DNA of 64,000 bases from Cohnella thailandensis (GTDB taxonomy: Bacteria > Bacillota > Bacilli > Paenibacillales > Paenibacillaceae): positions 310,001 to 374,000 of the forward strand of contig NZ_JACJVQ010000003.1 in NCBI RefSeq assembly GCF_014212135.1, given 5' to 3'. A program made the translations under genes and the position numbers. Positions 25,617-33,400 of the stretch are shown here, one piece after another. Position 1 is the stretch's first letter; each line of letters opens with the position of its first letter. The notes under the pieces were generated by a model that saw only the letters and a program-made list of their open reading frames with translations, was not told where the DNA came from and made no database searches.

Positions 25617-26711
25617 ATGAATGATCATAAGGACAACAAGCATGAAATAGATAGCCGCGATGAAACCCTTACCGTTTACCGTTACGATTCGTCGAGACAG
25701 GTGGCAAGCCTGAAGTCGTCATACGAGGAAGAGTTGAATGCAGCTGGGACGTCTGGCGTTTCGGGTAATGGCGGCGGCAGCCGAGGAGGCCGTTCGAAGA
25801 AAGGCTCGGCTCGTCCGATCCTCGCTTCCTTCCTGGCCGGTGCGCTGGTCGTCGGAGGACTGAGCTTCCTGTCGGACCGGATGAACCTGTTCACCGGAGG
25901 CAGCTCCGCGGTCGAATCGGCCGCCTCCGGCAGCAGTTCCTATTCGAGCTCCGCAGGCTTCACGACGGCATCGCTGAACGTCGACGAGAAGATCTCGTCC
26001 GTCTTCGACGAAGCCAACCCGGCGGTCGTGGAGATCGAGAACTACGGAGTCGAGACGGCTTCGCAAGGCAACTGGCTCTTCGGCGGACGGGGCGGATTTA
26101 TGGATCCGCGGCAGCAACAGCAGCAACAGGAACAGAGCAACGCAGAGCCTGTCTTGATGGGCACGGGAACCGGCTTCTTTTTTAACGAGGATGGGTATAT
26201 CTTGACGAACGAGCACGTCATCGCCGACGCGACGGAGCTTAAGGTTACCGTTCCCGGATATGACGAGCAGCTGACGGCCACGGTCGTGAACTCGAACGCG
26301 GATCTGGATCTGGCCGTGCTTAAGGTCGAAAGCCCGGACGGCACGAAGTTCCCCGCCCTGACGATCGGAGACTCCGATGCGGCTAAGATCGGGGATTGGG
26401 TCATCGCGATCGGCAACCCGTACGGCCTGGACCACACGATGACGGTCGGCGTGCTCAGCGCCAAGGAACGCCCGATCACGATCACGGATGACGACGGCAC
26501 CGAGCACAATTACGAGCACCTTCTGCAGACCGACGCTTCGATCAACCCCGGCAACTCCGGCGGTCCTCTCCTGAATGCCCAAGGCGAAGTCATCGGCGTG
26601 AACACAGCGGTGAACGCGGAAGCGCAAGGCATAGGATTCGCGATTCCGGCGTCGACGATTCAGGATGCCCTGACGGATTTGATGGCGGGAACGACGGTTA
26701 AATCGCTCTAA
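25617..26711 (+). CDS. HtrA/DegP-like membrane-anchored serine protease lacking a PDZ domain
   Basis: 364 residues from ATG 25617 (AGGGAGG at 25601-25607; the in-frame ATG at 25608 lies too close to it). Layout: polar cytoplasmic N-terminus about 1-70, one membrane helix (PILASFLAGALVVGGLSFLS), Ser/Gly linker, trypsin-like domain with the triad H200 (TNEHVIADA), D231 (NADLDLAVLKV) and S314 (NPGNSGGPLLN). The chain stops right after the protease domain (IQDALTDLMAGTTVKSL); HtrA proteins of Bacillota normally continue with a PDZ domain of about 90 residues. It should act outside the membrane in quality control of exported proteins. Confidence 0.88.
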   Translation: MNDHKDNKHEIDSRDETLTVYRYDSSRQVASLKSSYEEELNAAGTSGVSGNGGGSRGGRSKKGSARPILASFLAGALVVGGLSFLSDRMNLFTGGSSAVESAASGSSSYSSSAGFTTASLNVDEKISSVFDEANPAVVEIENYGVETASQGNWLFGGRGGFMDPRQQQQQQEQSNAEPVLMGTGTGFFFNEDGYILTNEHVIADATELKVTVPGYDEQLTATVVNSNADLDLAVLKVESPDGTKFPALTIGDSDAAKIGDWVIAIGNPYGLDHTMTVGVLSAKERPITITDDDGTEHNYEHLLQTDASINPGNSGGPLLNAQGEVIGVNTAVNAEAQGIGFAIPASTIQDALTDLMAGTTVKSL

Positions 26712-26754
26712 GAAGAGAAAGTCTATAAGCTGCTGCACTTCATACCCTATTCGA

Positions 26755-26797
26755 GCCCACTCTTGAAGCGCCTCTAGACGGCGTTTCGAAAGTGGGC
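26755..26797 (+). terminator. imperfect terminator hairpin after the protease gene
   Basis: GCCCACT-C-TTGAA-GCGCC paired with GGCGT-TTCGA-AAGTGGGC, loop TCTAGAC, then CATTTACTATTT. Precedes the TetR promoter directly. Confidence 0.6.
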
Positions 26798-26807
26798 CAT
26801 TTACTAT

Positions 26808-26844
26808 TTGACAGATCGATACAAAATTCATATCCTTAGTATCA
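26808..26844 (+). promoter_or_regulatory. promoter and possible operator of the TetR-type gene
   Basis: TTGACA (26808-26813), 17-bp spacer, TATCCT (26831-26836). The spacer holds TACAAAAT (26820-26827), the same half-site found in the inverted repeat before the MFS gene at 27574-27595; GATAC/GTATC arms (26818-26822, 26840-26844) flank the -10. Confidence 0.5.
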
Positions 26845-26875
26845 ACAAGAACGGAAAGGAAAGGAAGTCAAACCG

Positions 26876-27463
26876 ATGAGCAAAAGCGGAAGGCCCCGCG
26901 CCTTTAAAGACACTGCCGTCGTCGATGCGGCCGTCGAGGTATTCTGGTCCCGCGGGTACGAAGCCTGCTCGACGGACGATTTATGCAAGGAGACGGGCCT
27001 CGGCAGAGGAAGCTTGTACAACGCGTTCGGAAGCAAGCATGAGCTGTATGAGCAAGCCTTGATCCGGTATCAACAGTTGGGTCTGTCGGAGCAGATCGAT
27101 ATTCTGCGCGCAGATATGCCGGTAAAGGAACGGCTAAGATCGTTGCTCGAATGGGAGATCCGGGAGGATTCCGCTGCAGGGGACCGAGGATGCCTCCTGA
27201 TCAATGCTTCCGCGGAGAGAGGCAAATCCGACCCGTCCGTGGAAAAGATCTTTACTCAACACGCAAGCCAGCTTGAACGGGCAATCGAAGAAGCCATGAG
27301 AGAGGGACAGTCGAACGGGGAGATCTCCCCGGAGCGGAATGCGCAAGAGCTCGCCGCCTTCTTCCTTAGCAGTTATTACGGCCTTCGGGTACTTTATCCC
27401 GGGACGATGAACCGCGCGCTGGCCGGGCGGATCATAGACGGAGTTTTGGCGGCCGTCTTCTAG
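26876..27463 (+). CDS. TetR/AcrR-family transcriptional regulator
   Basis: 195 residues. N-terminal HTH: AAVEVFWSRGYEACSTDDLC then TGLGRGSLYNAFGSKHELYE (residues about 18-64), with a C-terminal helical ligand domain (RGCLLINASAERGKSDPSVE, typical of the TetR_C subgroup that includes regulators of small-molecule efflux and reductases). Promoter and ribosome binding site (GGAAAGGAAAGGAAG) are clear. It is followed by an MFS drug-efflux-type gene in the same direction and shares a candidate half-site with it, so it is probably its repressor. Confidence 0.9.
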   Translation: MSKSGRPRAFKDTAVVDAAVEVFWSRGYEACSTDDLCKETGLGRGSLYNAFGSKHELYEQALIRYQQLGLSEQIDILRADMPVKERLRSLLEWEIREDSAAGDRGCLLINASAERGKSDPSVEKIFTQHASQLERAIEEAMREGQSNGEISPERNAQELAAFFLSSYYGLRVLYPGTMNRALAGRIIDGVLAAVF

Positions 27464-27573
27464 CGATAGTTAAAGCCGGAGGGCCGTTCGCCGAAAATAA
27501 TCGAAATACCGTTGTTTATTGCTGCATCTCTATTTTGAGTGGTTACTTAGGGATGCGGCATTTTCAGCCCTAT

Positions 27574-27595
27574 TTTTGTACTAAACGTTACAAAA
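27574..27595. promoter_or_regulatory. candidate TetR operator before the MFS gene
   Basis: Inverted repeat TTTTGTA-N8-TACAAAA, 26 bp before the MFS start. The right arm TACAAAAT recurs in the TetR promoter at 26820-26827. Confidence 0.45.
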
Positions 27596-27621
27596 TAAAA
27601 CGATTAAAGGAGTTGCTGACT

Positions 27622-28815
27622 TTGCCTCTTGCTATTTATGTATTGGGATTGATGATTTTCTCGATGACGACCTCGGAATTCATGGTGGCCGGCATCATGC
27701 CGTCCTTGTCCGCGGAGTTCGGCGTATCGATCGCGGCTATCGGCTACCTGATTTCCTCCTATGCGGCCGGAATGATTATCGGAGGACCGCTGCTGACGAT
27801 CGGACTGCTGAAGGTACCCCGCAAGAAAGCCTTCCTCGCCCTTTCCTTTATCTTTCTGGTCGGTCAGACCCTGGGTGCTTTGGCTCCGAATTATGAGCTA
27901 ATGATGGCGGCGCGGGTTCTCACCGGGATCGCTTCATCGGCTTGCTTCGGCGTCGCCATCGCCATTGCGTTGACCCTCGTCCGCCCGGAACGGAGCGGTC
28001 GCGCCGCATCTATCGTTCTAGGCGGGCTGATGGTGGCGACCGCGGTCGGCCTGCCGGCTGCCATGTTGTTCGATCAATATTGGGGATGGCGCTCCAGCTT
28101 CTGGGCAGTGGACGTCCTTGTTCTCGTCTCCGGGCTGATGGCGCTGATTCTTATTCCCAAATCGACCAAAGAAGAATCGGCATCGATCACGATCCGAAGC
28201 GAATTGGCCGCCTTTAGGAGCCGCCATTTGTGGGCGGCTTTCGCGACCAGCATGCTGATCATCGGCGCGACCTTCGCCGCTTTCAGCTATTTTACGCCCA
28301 TTCTAACGGACCTCGCGGGCTTTGATAGCCAAACGGTCCCGCTTCTGCTCGGAATCTATGGGGTTGCGACTGTCGTAGGCAATACGATTACCGGCAGATT
28401 GGCCGACCGTCATATGATGACGATTCTGACGACGGGTCTGATCGTGCTGACCGCGGCTTTGGTCCTGTTCGGTCTGCTAGCACGATCTCCGGTTATGGCC
28501 GTTGCGGCCGTCATCGTAATCGGTCTGTCCGGGGTTACGATGAATCCCGCCATGGTTACGCGAGTCTCGCGCGTATCCAATAGCGGAGCGCTAGTCAGCA
28601 CGTTCCATGTGTCGGTCGTCAATTTCGGAATCGTCGTCGGTTCGACGATCGGAGGAATGACCATCGATCACGGATTCGGGCTCGTATCGCCTCTCTGGGT
28701 CGGGGCCGGTTTGGCTCTGCTCGGGCTTCTGTCGTTGCTGCCTTACTACAATAAGAAAAGTGCTGTGGCCACGGCATCCCCTTCTGCAGCCGAAACCGGA
28801 AAATCGTGCGCTTGA
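27622..28815 (+). CDS. MFS transporter, DHA1-type efflux family (AraJ/PbuE/Cmx-like)
   Basis: 397 residues from TTG 27622 (AAGGAG at 27607-27612, 9 bp spacing), giving the standard DHA1 start LAIYVLGLMIFSMTTSEFMV; the frame is open further upstream to 27535 but that part is AT-rich and not protein-like. Twelve membrane helices, with the motif A region (PRKKAF) and the motif C-type helix (MMAARVLTGIASSACFGVAI). Family members export nucleosides/purines, arabinose or chloramphenicol. Regulated probably by the TetR-type protein encoded just upstream. Confidence 0.88.
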   Translation: MPLAIYVLGLMIFSMTTSEFMVAGIMPSLSAEFGVSIAAIGYLISSYAAGMIIGGPLLTIGLLKVPRKKAFLALSFIFLVGQTLGALAPNYELMMAARVLTGIASSACFGVAIAIALTLVRPERSGRAASIVLGGLMVATAVGLPAAMLFDQYWGWRSSFWAVDVLVLVSGLMALILIPKSTKEESASITIRSELAAFRSRHLWAAFATSMLIIGATFAAFSYFTPILTDLAGFDSQTVPLLLGIYGVATVVGNTITGRLADRHMMTILTTGLIVLTAALVLFGLLARSPVMAVAAVIVIGLSGVTMNPAMVTRVSRVSNSGALVSTFHVSVVNFGIVVGSTIGGMTIDHGFGLVSPLWVGAGLALLGLLSLLPYYNKKSAVATASPSAAETGKSCA

Positions 28816-28874
28816 CCGAAGACGACTCACCCGATTCGAACGTATGTATTTCCATTTATCTAACCACTCAAAAA

Positions 28875-28906
28875 ATGCCCATCACGGGCGGCTACTCGTG
28901 ATGGGC
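28875..28906 (-). terminator. Rho-independent terminator of the YjcZ-like gene
   Basis: TGCCCATCACG / CGTGATGGGCA stem; on the minus strand it is followed by a T6 run (ATTTTTTGAG), so it ends the small minus-strand gene and may also serve the MFS gene. Confidence 0.75.
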
Positions 28907-28941
28907 AGAAGGAGAAATTTGGTCGTGCCGGTAGTGGCTAC

Positions 28942-29082
28942 TTAATAAACTCCAGATCCAGCACGAAGAATGATGACCAACAGGATAAACAAGACAAGGA
29001 CGAATGCAGCAGCTTGTATCCCGCCGTACCCAACGACTCCGCTCAAAGGATTCACCACCATATTTTTATTGTGACTCAGCAC
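28942..29082 (-). CDS. YjcZ-family small sporulation protein
   Basis: 46-residue protein from GTG 29082 (GGAG at 29090-29093, 7 bp spacing): MLSHNKNMVVNPLSGVVGYG then GIQAAAFVLVLFILLVIILRA and a short SGVY tail. A Gly/Tyr-rich start followed by one long aliphatic helix is the signature of the YjcZ family of tiny hydrophobic spore proteins. ATG 29061 in the same frame gives 39 residues but lacks a ribosome binding site. A good terminator follows. Confidence 0.8.
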   Translation of the reverse strand: MLSHNKNMVVNPLSGVVGYGGIQAAAFVLVLFILLVIILRAGSGVY

Positions 29083-29189
29083 GATGTCACTCCAACAATA
29101 TATGATTAGGTGCTTATATCGTCAGTACTCATACCCATACGGCTAATAATCCGCGAACGTACAACTAACTCCGGTTGGAGGTCCATAAA

Positions 29190-29223
29190 AACAAAAAGAA
29201 CCGCAACCGGGTGCGATTCTTGA
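29190..29223 (-). terminator. terminator of tRNA-Arg
   Basis: On the minus strand AAGAATCGCA-CCCGGT-TGCGGTTCTT followed by TTTGTTTTT, 18 bp after the tRNA 3' end. Confidence 0.75.
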
Positions 29224-29240
29224 ACATTCATAATGAAAGC

Positions 29241-29317
29241 TGGCGCGCCCGATACGATTCGAACGTACGACCTGCAGTTTAGGAAACTGTCGCTCTATCC
29301 TGCTGAGCTACGGGCGC
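29241..29317 (-). tRNA. tRNA-Arg (anticodon CCT)
   Basis: 77 nt with CCA encoded. Acceptor stem GCGCCCG / CGGGCGC, D-arm GCTC-AGCAGGATA-GAGC, anticodon loop TTCCTAA (CCT, reads AGG), T-loop GTTCGAATC. The anticodon stem has one mismatch at its top pair. Stand-alone gene with its own terminator. Confidence 0.95.
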
Positions 29318-29446
29318 GCAACGAGTCTTATTATAACAAAAAAAACGGAAATGGAAAAGCGGCCTCCCGTTTGAGCTTTCGCAACGCTCCATGATATATT
29401 TTGGGGACAGCCATCTTTATGAAGCAAGACAAGGAGGAGGCACGTC

Positions 29447-30349
29447 ATGAAGAAAAACCGCTTGGGCAAGTCGGACCTGTTCGTCGGCGAGATCGGACTC
29501 GGATGTATGTCCCTGGGAACCGAAGAGGCAAAAGCGACGTCGATCATTCACGAAGCGTTGGAGCGCGGCGTCACTCTTCTCGATACGGCGGATCTGTACG
29601 ACGGCGGACGCAACGAGGAGCTTGTCGGTAAGGCGATTAAAGGACGTCGCGGGGATGTCGTGCTTGCGACGAAGGTAGGCAACCGCCGCATTCCAGGCCA
29701 GGACGGCTGGGTATGGGACCCTTCCAAGGAGTATATCTTATCTGCCGTAAAAGAAAGCTTGCAACGGCTCGGCACCGACTACATAGATCTCTATCAGCTG
29801 CACGGAGGCACGATCGACGATCCGATCGACGAGACGATCGAAGCGTTCGAGCAGTTGAAGCGCGTAGGCGTCATCCGCGAATACGGGATCTCCTCGATTC
29901 GTCCGAACGTGATTCGGGAGTACGCGTCCCGCTCCTCCATTGTCAGCGTCATGAATCCATACAGCATCGTGGATCGGCGCGCCGAAGAGGCGGTGCTCCC
30001 GCTGTTGGAGGAGAAGGGAATCAGCGTGATCGCCAGAGGCCCGCTGGCAAGCGGCGCGCTCGCCGCGAACCGGAAGCCGGCCAAAGGCGTGACGGATTAC
30101 GAGCTGGCAGAATTAGAAGCTCTGCGCGGGCGGCTTGAGCGTCTCACTTTCGACGACAGAAATCTCACTCGGCTAGCCTTACGCTACCCCCTCGCTCATC
30201 CGGCGGTGGCTGCGGTCATTCCGGGCGCCAGCTCGCGCGAGCAGCTGCTGCAGAACCTCGCAGCCGCCGAGGTTCCGGCTCTCACGGACGAGGAGCTTCG
30301 GACGATTCGCAGCTTTAGCAAAGCCAACAAGTACGCTCAGCATCGTTAA
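29447..30349 (+). CDS. aldo/keto reductase
   Basis: 300 residues, (beta/alpha)8 NAD(P)H-dependent oxidoreductase. Starts NRLGKSDLFVGEIGLGCMSL; catalytic Asp-Tyr (LLDTADLYDGGRNEELVGKA), Lys (VLATKVGNR) and His (LYQLHGGTIDDPIDETI) are present; the C-terminus has the cofactor-binding PGASSREQLLQNL. AGGAGGAGG precedes the ATG. A single gene flanked by a tRNA and a terminator. Substrate cannot be predicted; closest to the general YhdN/Tas-like reductases. Confidence 0.92.
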   Translation: MKKNRLGKSDLFVGEIGLGCMSLGTEEAKATSIIHEALERGVTLLDTADLYDGGRNEELVGKAIKGRRGDVVLATKVGNRRIPGQDGWVWDPSKEYILSAVKESLQRLGTDYIDLYQLHGGTIDDPIDETIEAFEQLKRVGVIREYGISSIRPNVIREYASRSSIVSVMNPYSIVDRRAEEAVLPLLEEKGISVIARGPLASGALAANRKPAKGVTDYELAELEALRGRLERLTFDDRNLTRLALRYPLAHPAVAAVIPGASSREQLLQNLAAAEVPALTDEELRTIRSFSKANKYAQHR

Positions 30350-30368
30350 CTCATCCAATCGACATAAT

Positions 30369-30424
30369 TCAAAAAGACGACCACCCGCCGCTTATGCGAC
30401 GAATGGCCGTCTTTTCTTTTTTAC
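30369..30424 (+). terminator. bidirectional terminator between the reductase and the SLH gene
   Basis: AAAAAGACG ... CGTCTTTT arms with partial inner pairing around a CGCTTATGCG turn and TTTTCTTTTTT on the plus side; A-rich on the other, so it can serve both convergent genes. Confidence 0.7.
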
Positions 30425-30430
30425 TCCAGC

Positions 30431-33400
30431 TTACTGAACGTCATCCTCGATCCGCTTGACGAACGTTTCGCTTCCGTCGGAATTGCGAACGGCTTCGTGC
30501 GATACGGTCGCTTCCTGAACTTCTCCGAACGCCCAGTGGGTGGTCGGAACGTCCGGGAATACCGGCTCGAGCCCTTGCAGCGGTCCGCGGTACAGCATGC
30601 GGTTAATCATCGTAACCGCTTCGTCCCGGCGGATCTTCTGGTTCGGACGGAACGTTCCGTCGGTGTATCCCGTCAAATACTTGCCCAGGTACAGCGCTTC
30701 GATGGCGTTCTCCGCCCAGTTGCCCTTCGTATCCGAGAAGTGGTTGGAGACCGGCTTGCCCGGGTTCAGATCCAGGAATCGGGCCATGACCGCCGCCAGT
30801 TCGCCTCTCGTGATCGCTTCGTCCGGACGGAAGGTTCCGTCGGAGAAACCTCCGAAGTATCCGTGTTTAACCGCGATACGGATATAGTTCGTTGCCCAGT
30901 GTCCCTTGCGAATATCGCTGAAAGGCAGAGCGTAGTCGATCGTTTCGTTCTCCGTCAATCTGGCGACGATCGCCGCCAGCTCGGCACGGGTCAGCGAGTT
31001 GCCAAGCTTGAATTCGCCGTCCGGCATGCCGATGATATAGCGCTGATGGCTCAGGTTGCCGAATCGATCGGAGAATACTTTAATCTTGGCCGTCGAATTC
31101 GCCTTGGCTCCGGAGGCGGAGCTGCCGTTTACGCCGAATTCGCCGGAGATGCCGAATTCTTTCTCAGCCGCGTCCAGTTGGGACCACTGTACCTTAATCT
31201 TGTAGCTGCCGCTTTGGCCGCCTGCCAAGTTTGTCACGTTCCAAGAAATCGTGTTGCCGGTTACCGTGCCTCCGTTAGCGTCGATAACTTCGACTCCTTC
31301 TGGCAGTTGAACCTTAATCGTTCCCGCGTAAAGCATGGCGGTCGATATGTTCTTGTAATCGACGGTAATCGTCGACTGGGTGCCTTCTTGAACGACATTC
31401 TGATCCGTGGATACGGCCAGCGATACTTCCGGATTCACCGGGGCACCGCCGGAAACAATCACCGGCTCCAGCTCGACGTCATGCTTAACGATATCCCATT
31501 GGACCGAAAGAATCGGACTCGTGTAAGTGTAATACCCAGCCTTGGATACGACCACGTAGTAGTCCGTTTCCGGATAAACCATGTAAGCGTAGAAGCCGTT
31601 GGCGTCGGTCAACTGATCGGGGCTCGCGTTATCGTTAGGAGCAAAGCCTACCAGCTCCGGCAGATCGACGGGAGATTTGGTGTCCGCATAATAAAGCGTT
31701 ACCTTCGCGCCCTCGATGACGGCTCCCGTAACTTTATCGGTTACCGTTCCGTACGGGTCGACCAGCTGCTGCGTAATGTTCAGCTCGCCGTCCTCTTTTA
31801 CGTTTACGGTACCCTTGCTGATCGTAATTTCCTTGCCTGGCTCGATCTCATAACGAACTTCCAGGGTGTAGTCTCCTACCGCCAAACCGCTTGCATTGAA
31901 TACGCCTTGGGAGGACAGGTCAAACGCCTTAGGCGAGCCGTTCTCCATTAAGTAGTCTCCGTTAACGTCCTTCAGATAAACGTTCGTTTTGCTCAGCAGC
32001 TCGGAGCTTAGCAGAGCCGGTTGTCCGTTCGGCTGCTTGAACGCGACAAGCCCGGAAATGGTTTTCTCCGAAACGTACGTTTCATCGCCGTTGCCCGTCG
32101 TTTCGCCGACTGGCGCTTTCTGGCTATAGGAGACTGGCGTCTCCACGCCGCCTATGTTCACCGTTTGCGTAACCGTCAGGTCGTAAACCGCATTTCCCTT
32201 CGGTACCGGAATCGCATATGCTCCGTTAGCATCGGTGATAACCGTCTCGTCGAAGTCGACTCCCGGCTCGATAACCTTATCCCCGTTCAGATCAAGCGTT
32301 ACCCGCACGCTTGCTCCCGCAACGGGCTTGTTGGTACCGCCCTCCGTAATGACGCCTTTCACTTGCGCCGGCAGGAAGGTCATTTGAATAGAGGCAGACG
32401 CAGACAGTCCCTTGTCCAGATCCAGCACCGTGGCCGTTACCGGAATCGATTGCGGCGTCGTGCCGGTAATGGCGGCAGATTGGTACGTAACGGTAGCAAG
32501 CCCGTTCTCGTCCGTAACGACCTTGTTGCCATTCGGGAAGGTTCCCGTCGGCGCATCGAAGGTCACTTCAACGTTGGCTATCGGGTTTCCGCCCGCATCC
32601 TTAAGAACAGCTGTCAGTTCGGAAGTCGACTTGCCGTCTCCCAGGATTTGTTCCGGATCCGCCGTCAACGTAAAACCAAGTTCCAGTACTTCGAAGCTGT
32701 TATCGGACAAGCGATCCGCAGGCTCCGAAGGAAGCGGAGACCCGTTGATATCCCGCGCCGTGAACGTAACGTCATAGACGCCAGGGCTCGTCCCTTCCTG
32801 CAGCACGGTGTTCGTCTTCTTCCAGAGTTTATATCCGTCTTCGGCGCTTGTCGCTTGGTTCACCCAAATCAGGTCCACCGAGGCGCCGTTCACGTTCGCC
32901 GTAACCTGATCGGTAATCAGCGAGGATACTGCCGACAGGATCAGAGGATGCCCCGGAACGGCGGGCAGAATCGTCGAATCTCCCCGTTCCTTGTCTCCTA
33001 CCCAACCGTCCAACGCTTTGTGCACGTTGACCGTGACGACGGCCGGAGCGCTTGTCTGCCCTTCGGCGTCCGTGACCGTATAGGTGAACTTATCCACTCC
33101 CGTAGCGCCTGGGTTAGGCGTGTAGATCCATTCGCCTCCCTGCGGGTTCGTAGGATCGGCCGGCGAGATCGTTCCCTTGAGCGGCCCGGATTCGATTTGG
33201 TAAACAACTCCACTTACGCTAGCGCCCACATCGGTTCCCGCTAACACGATTGTCGTAGAAGGAGTTCCTTCTTGAGTATTGACGACGAGCGCATCCGCGG
33301 TCGGAATGCCGTTATAGGCGATCTTAACCTGTGCAGGATCATCTGAGTATTGCTTGCCGTCAAAACCATACCAATCGAAGGTTACTGTCGATCCGTTAGC

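Noticed and set aside
30497..31951. 484-codon plus-strand open frame opposite the SLH protein
   Set aside because: Shadow of the long minus-strand gene; the SLH and Ig-like motifs on the other strand are unambiguous.
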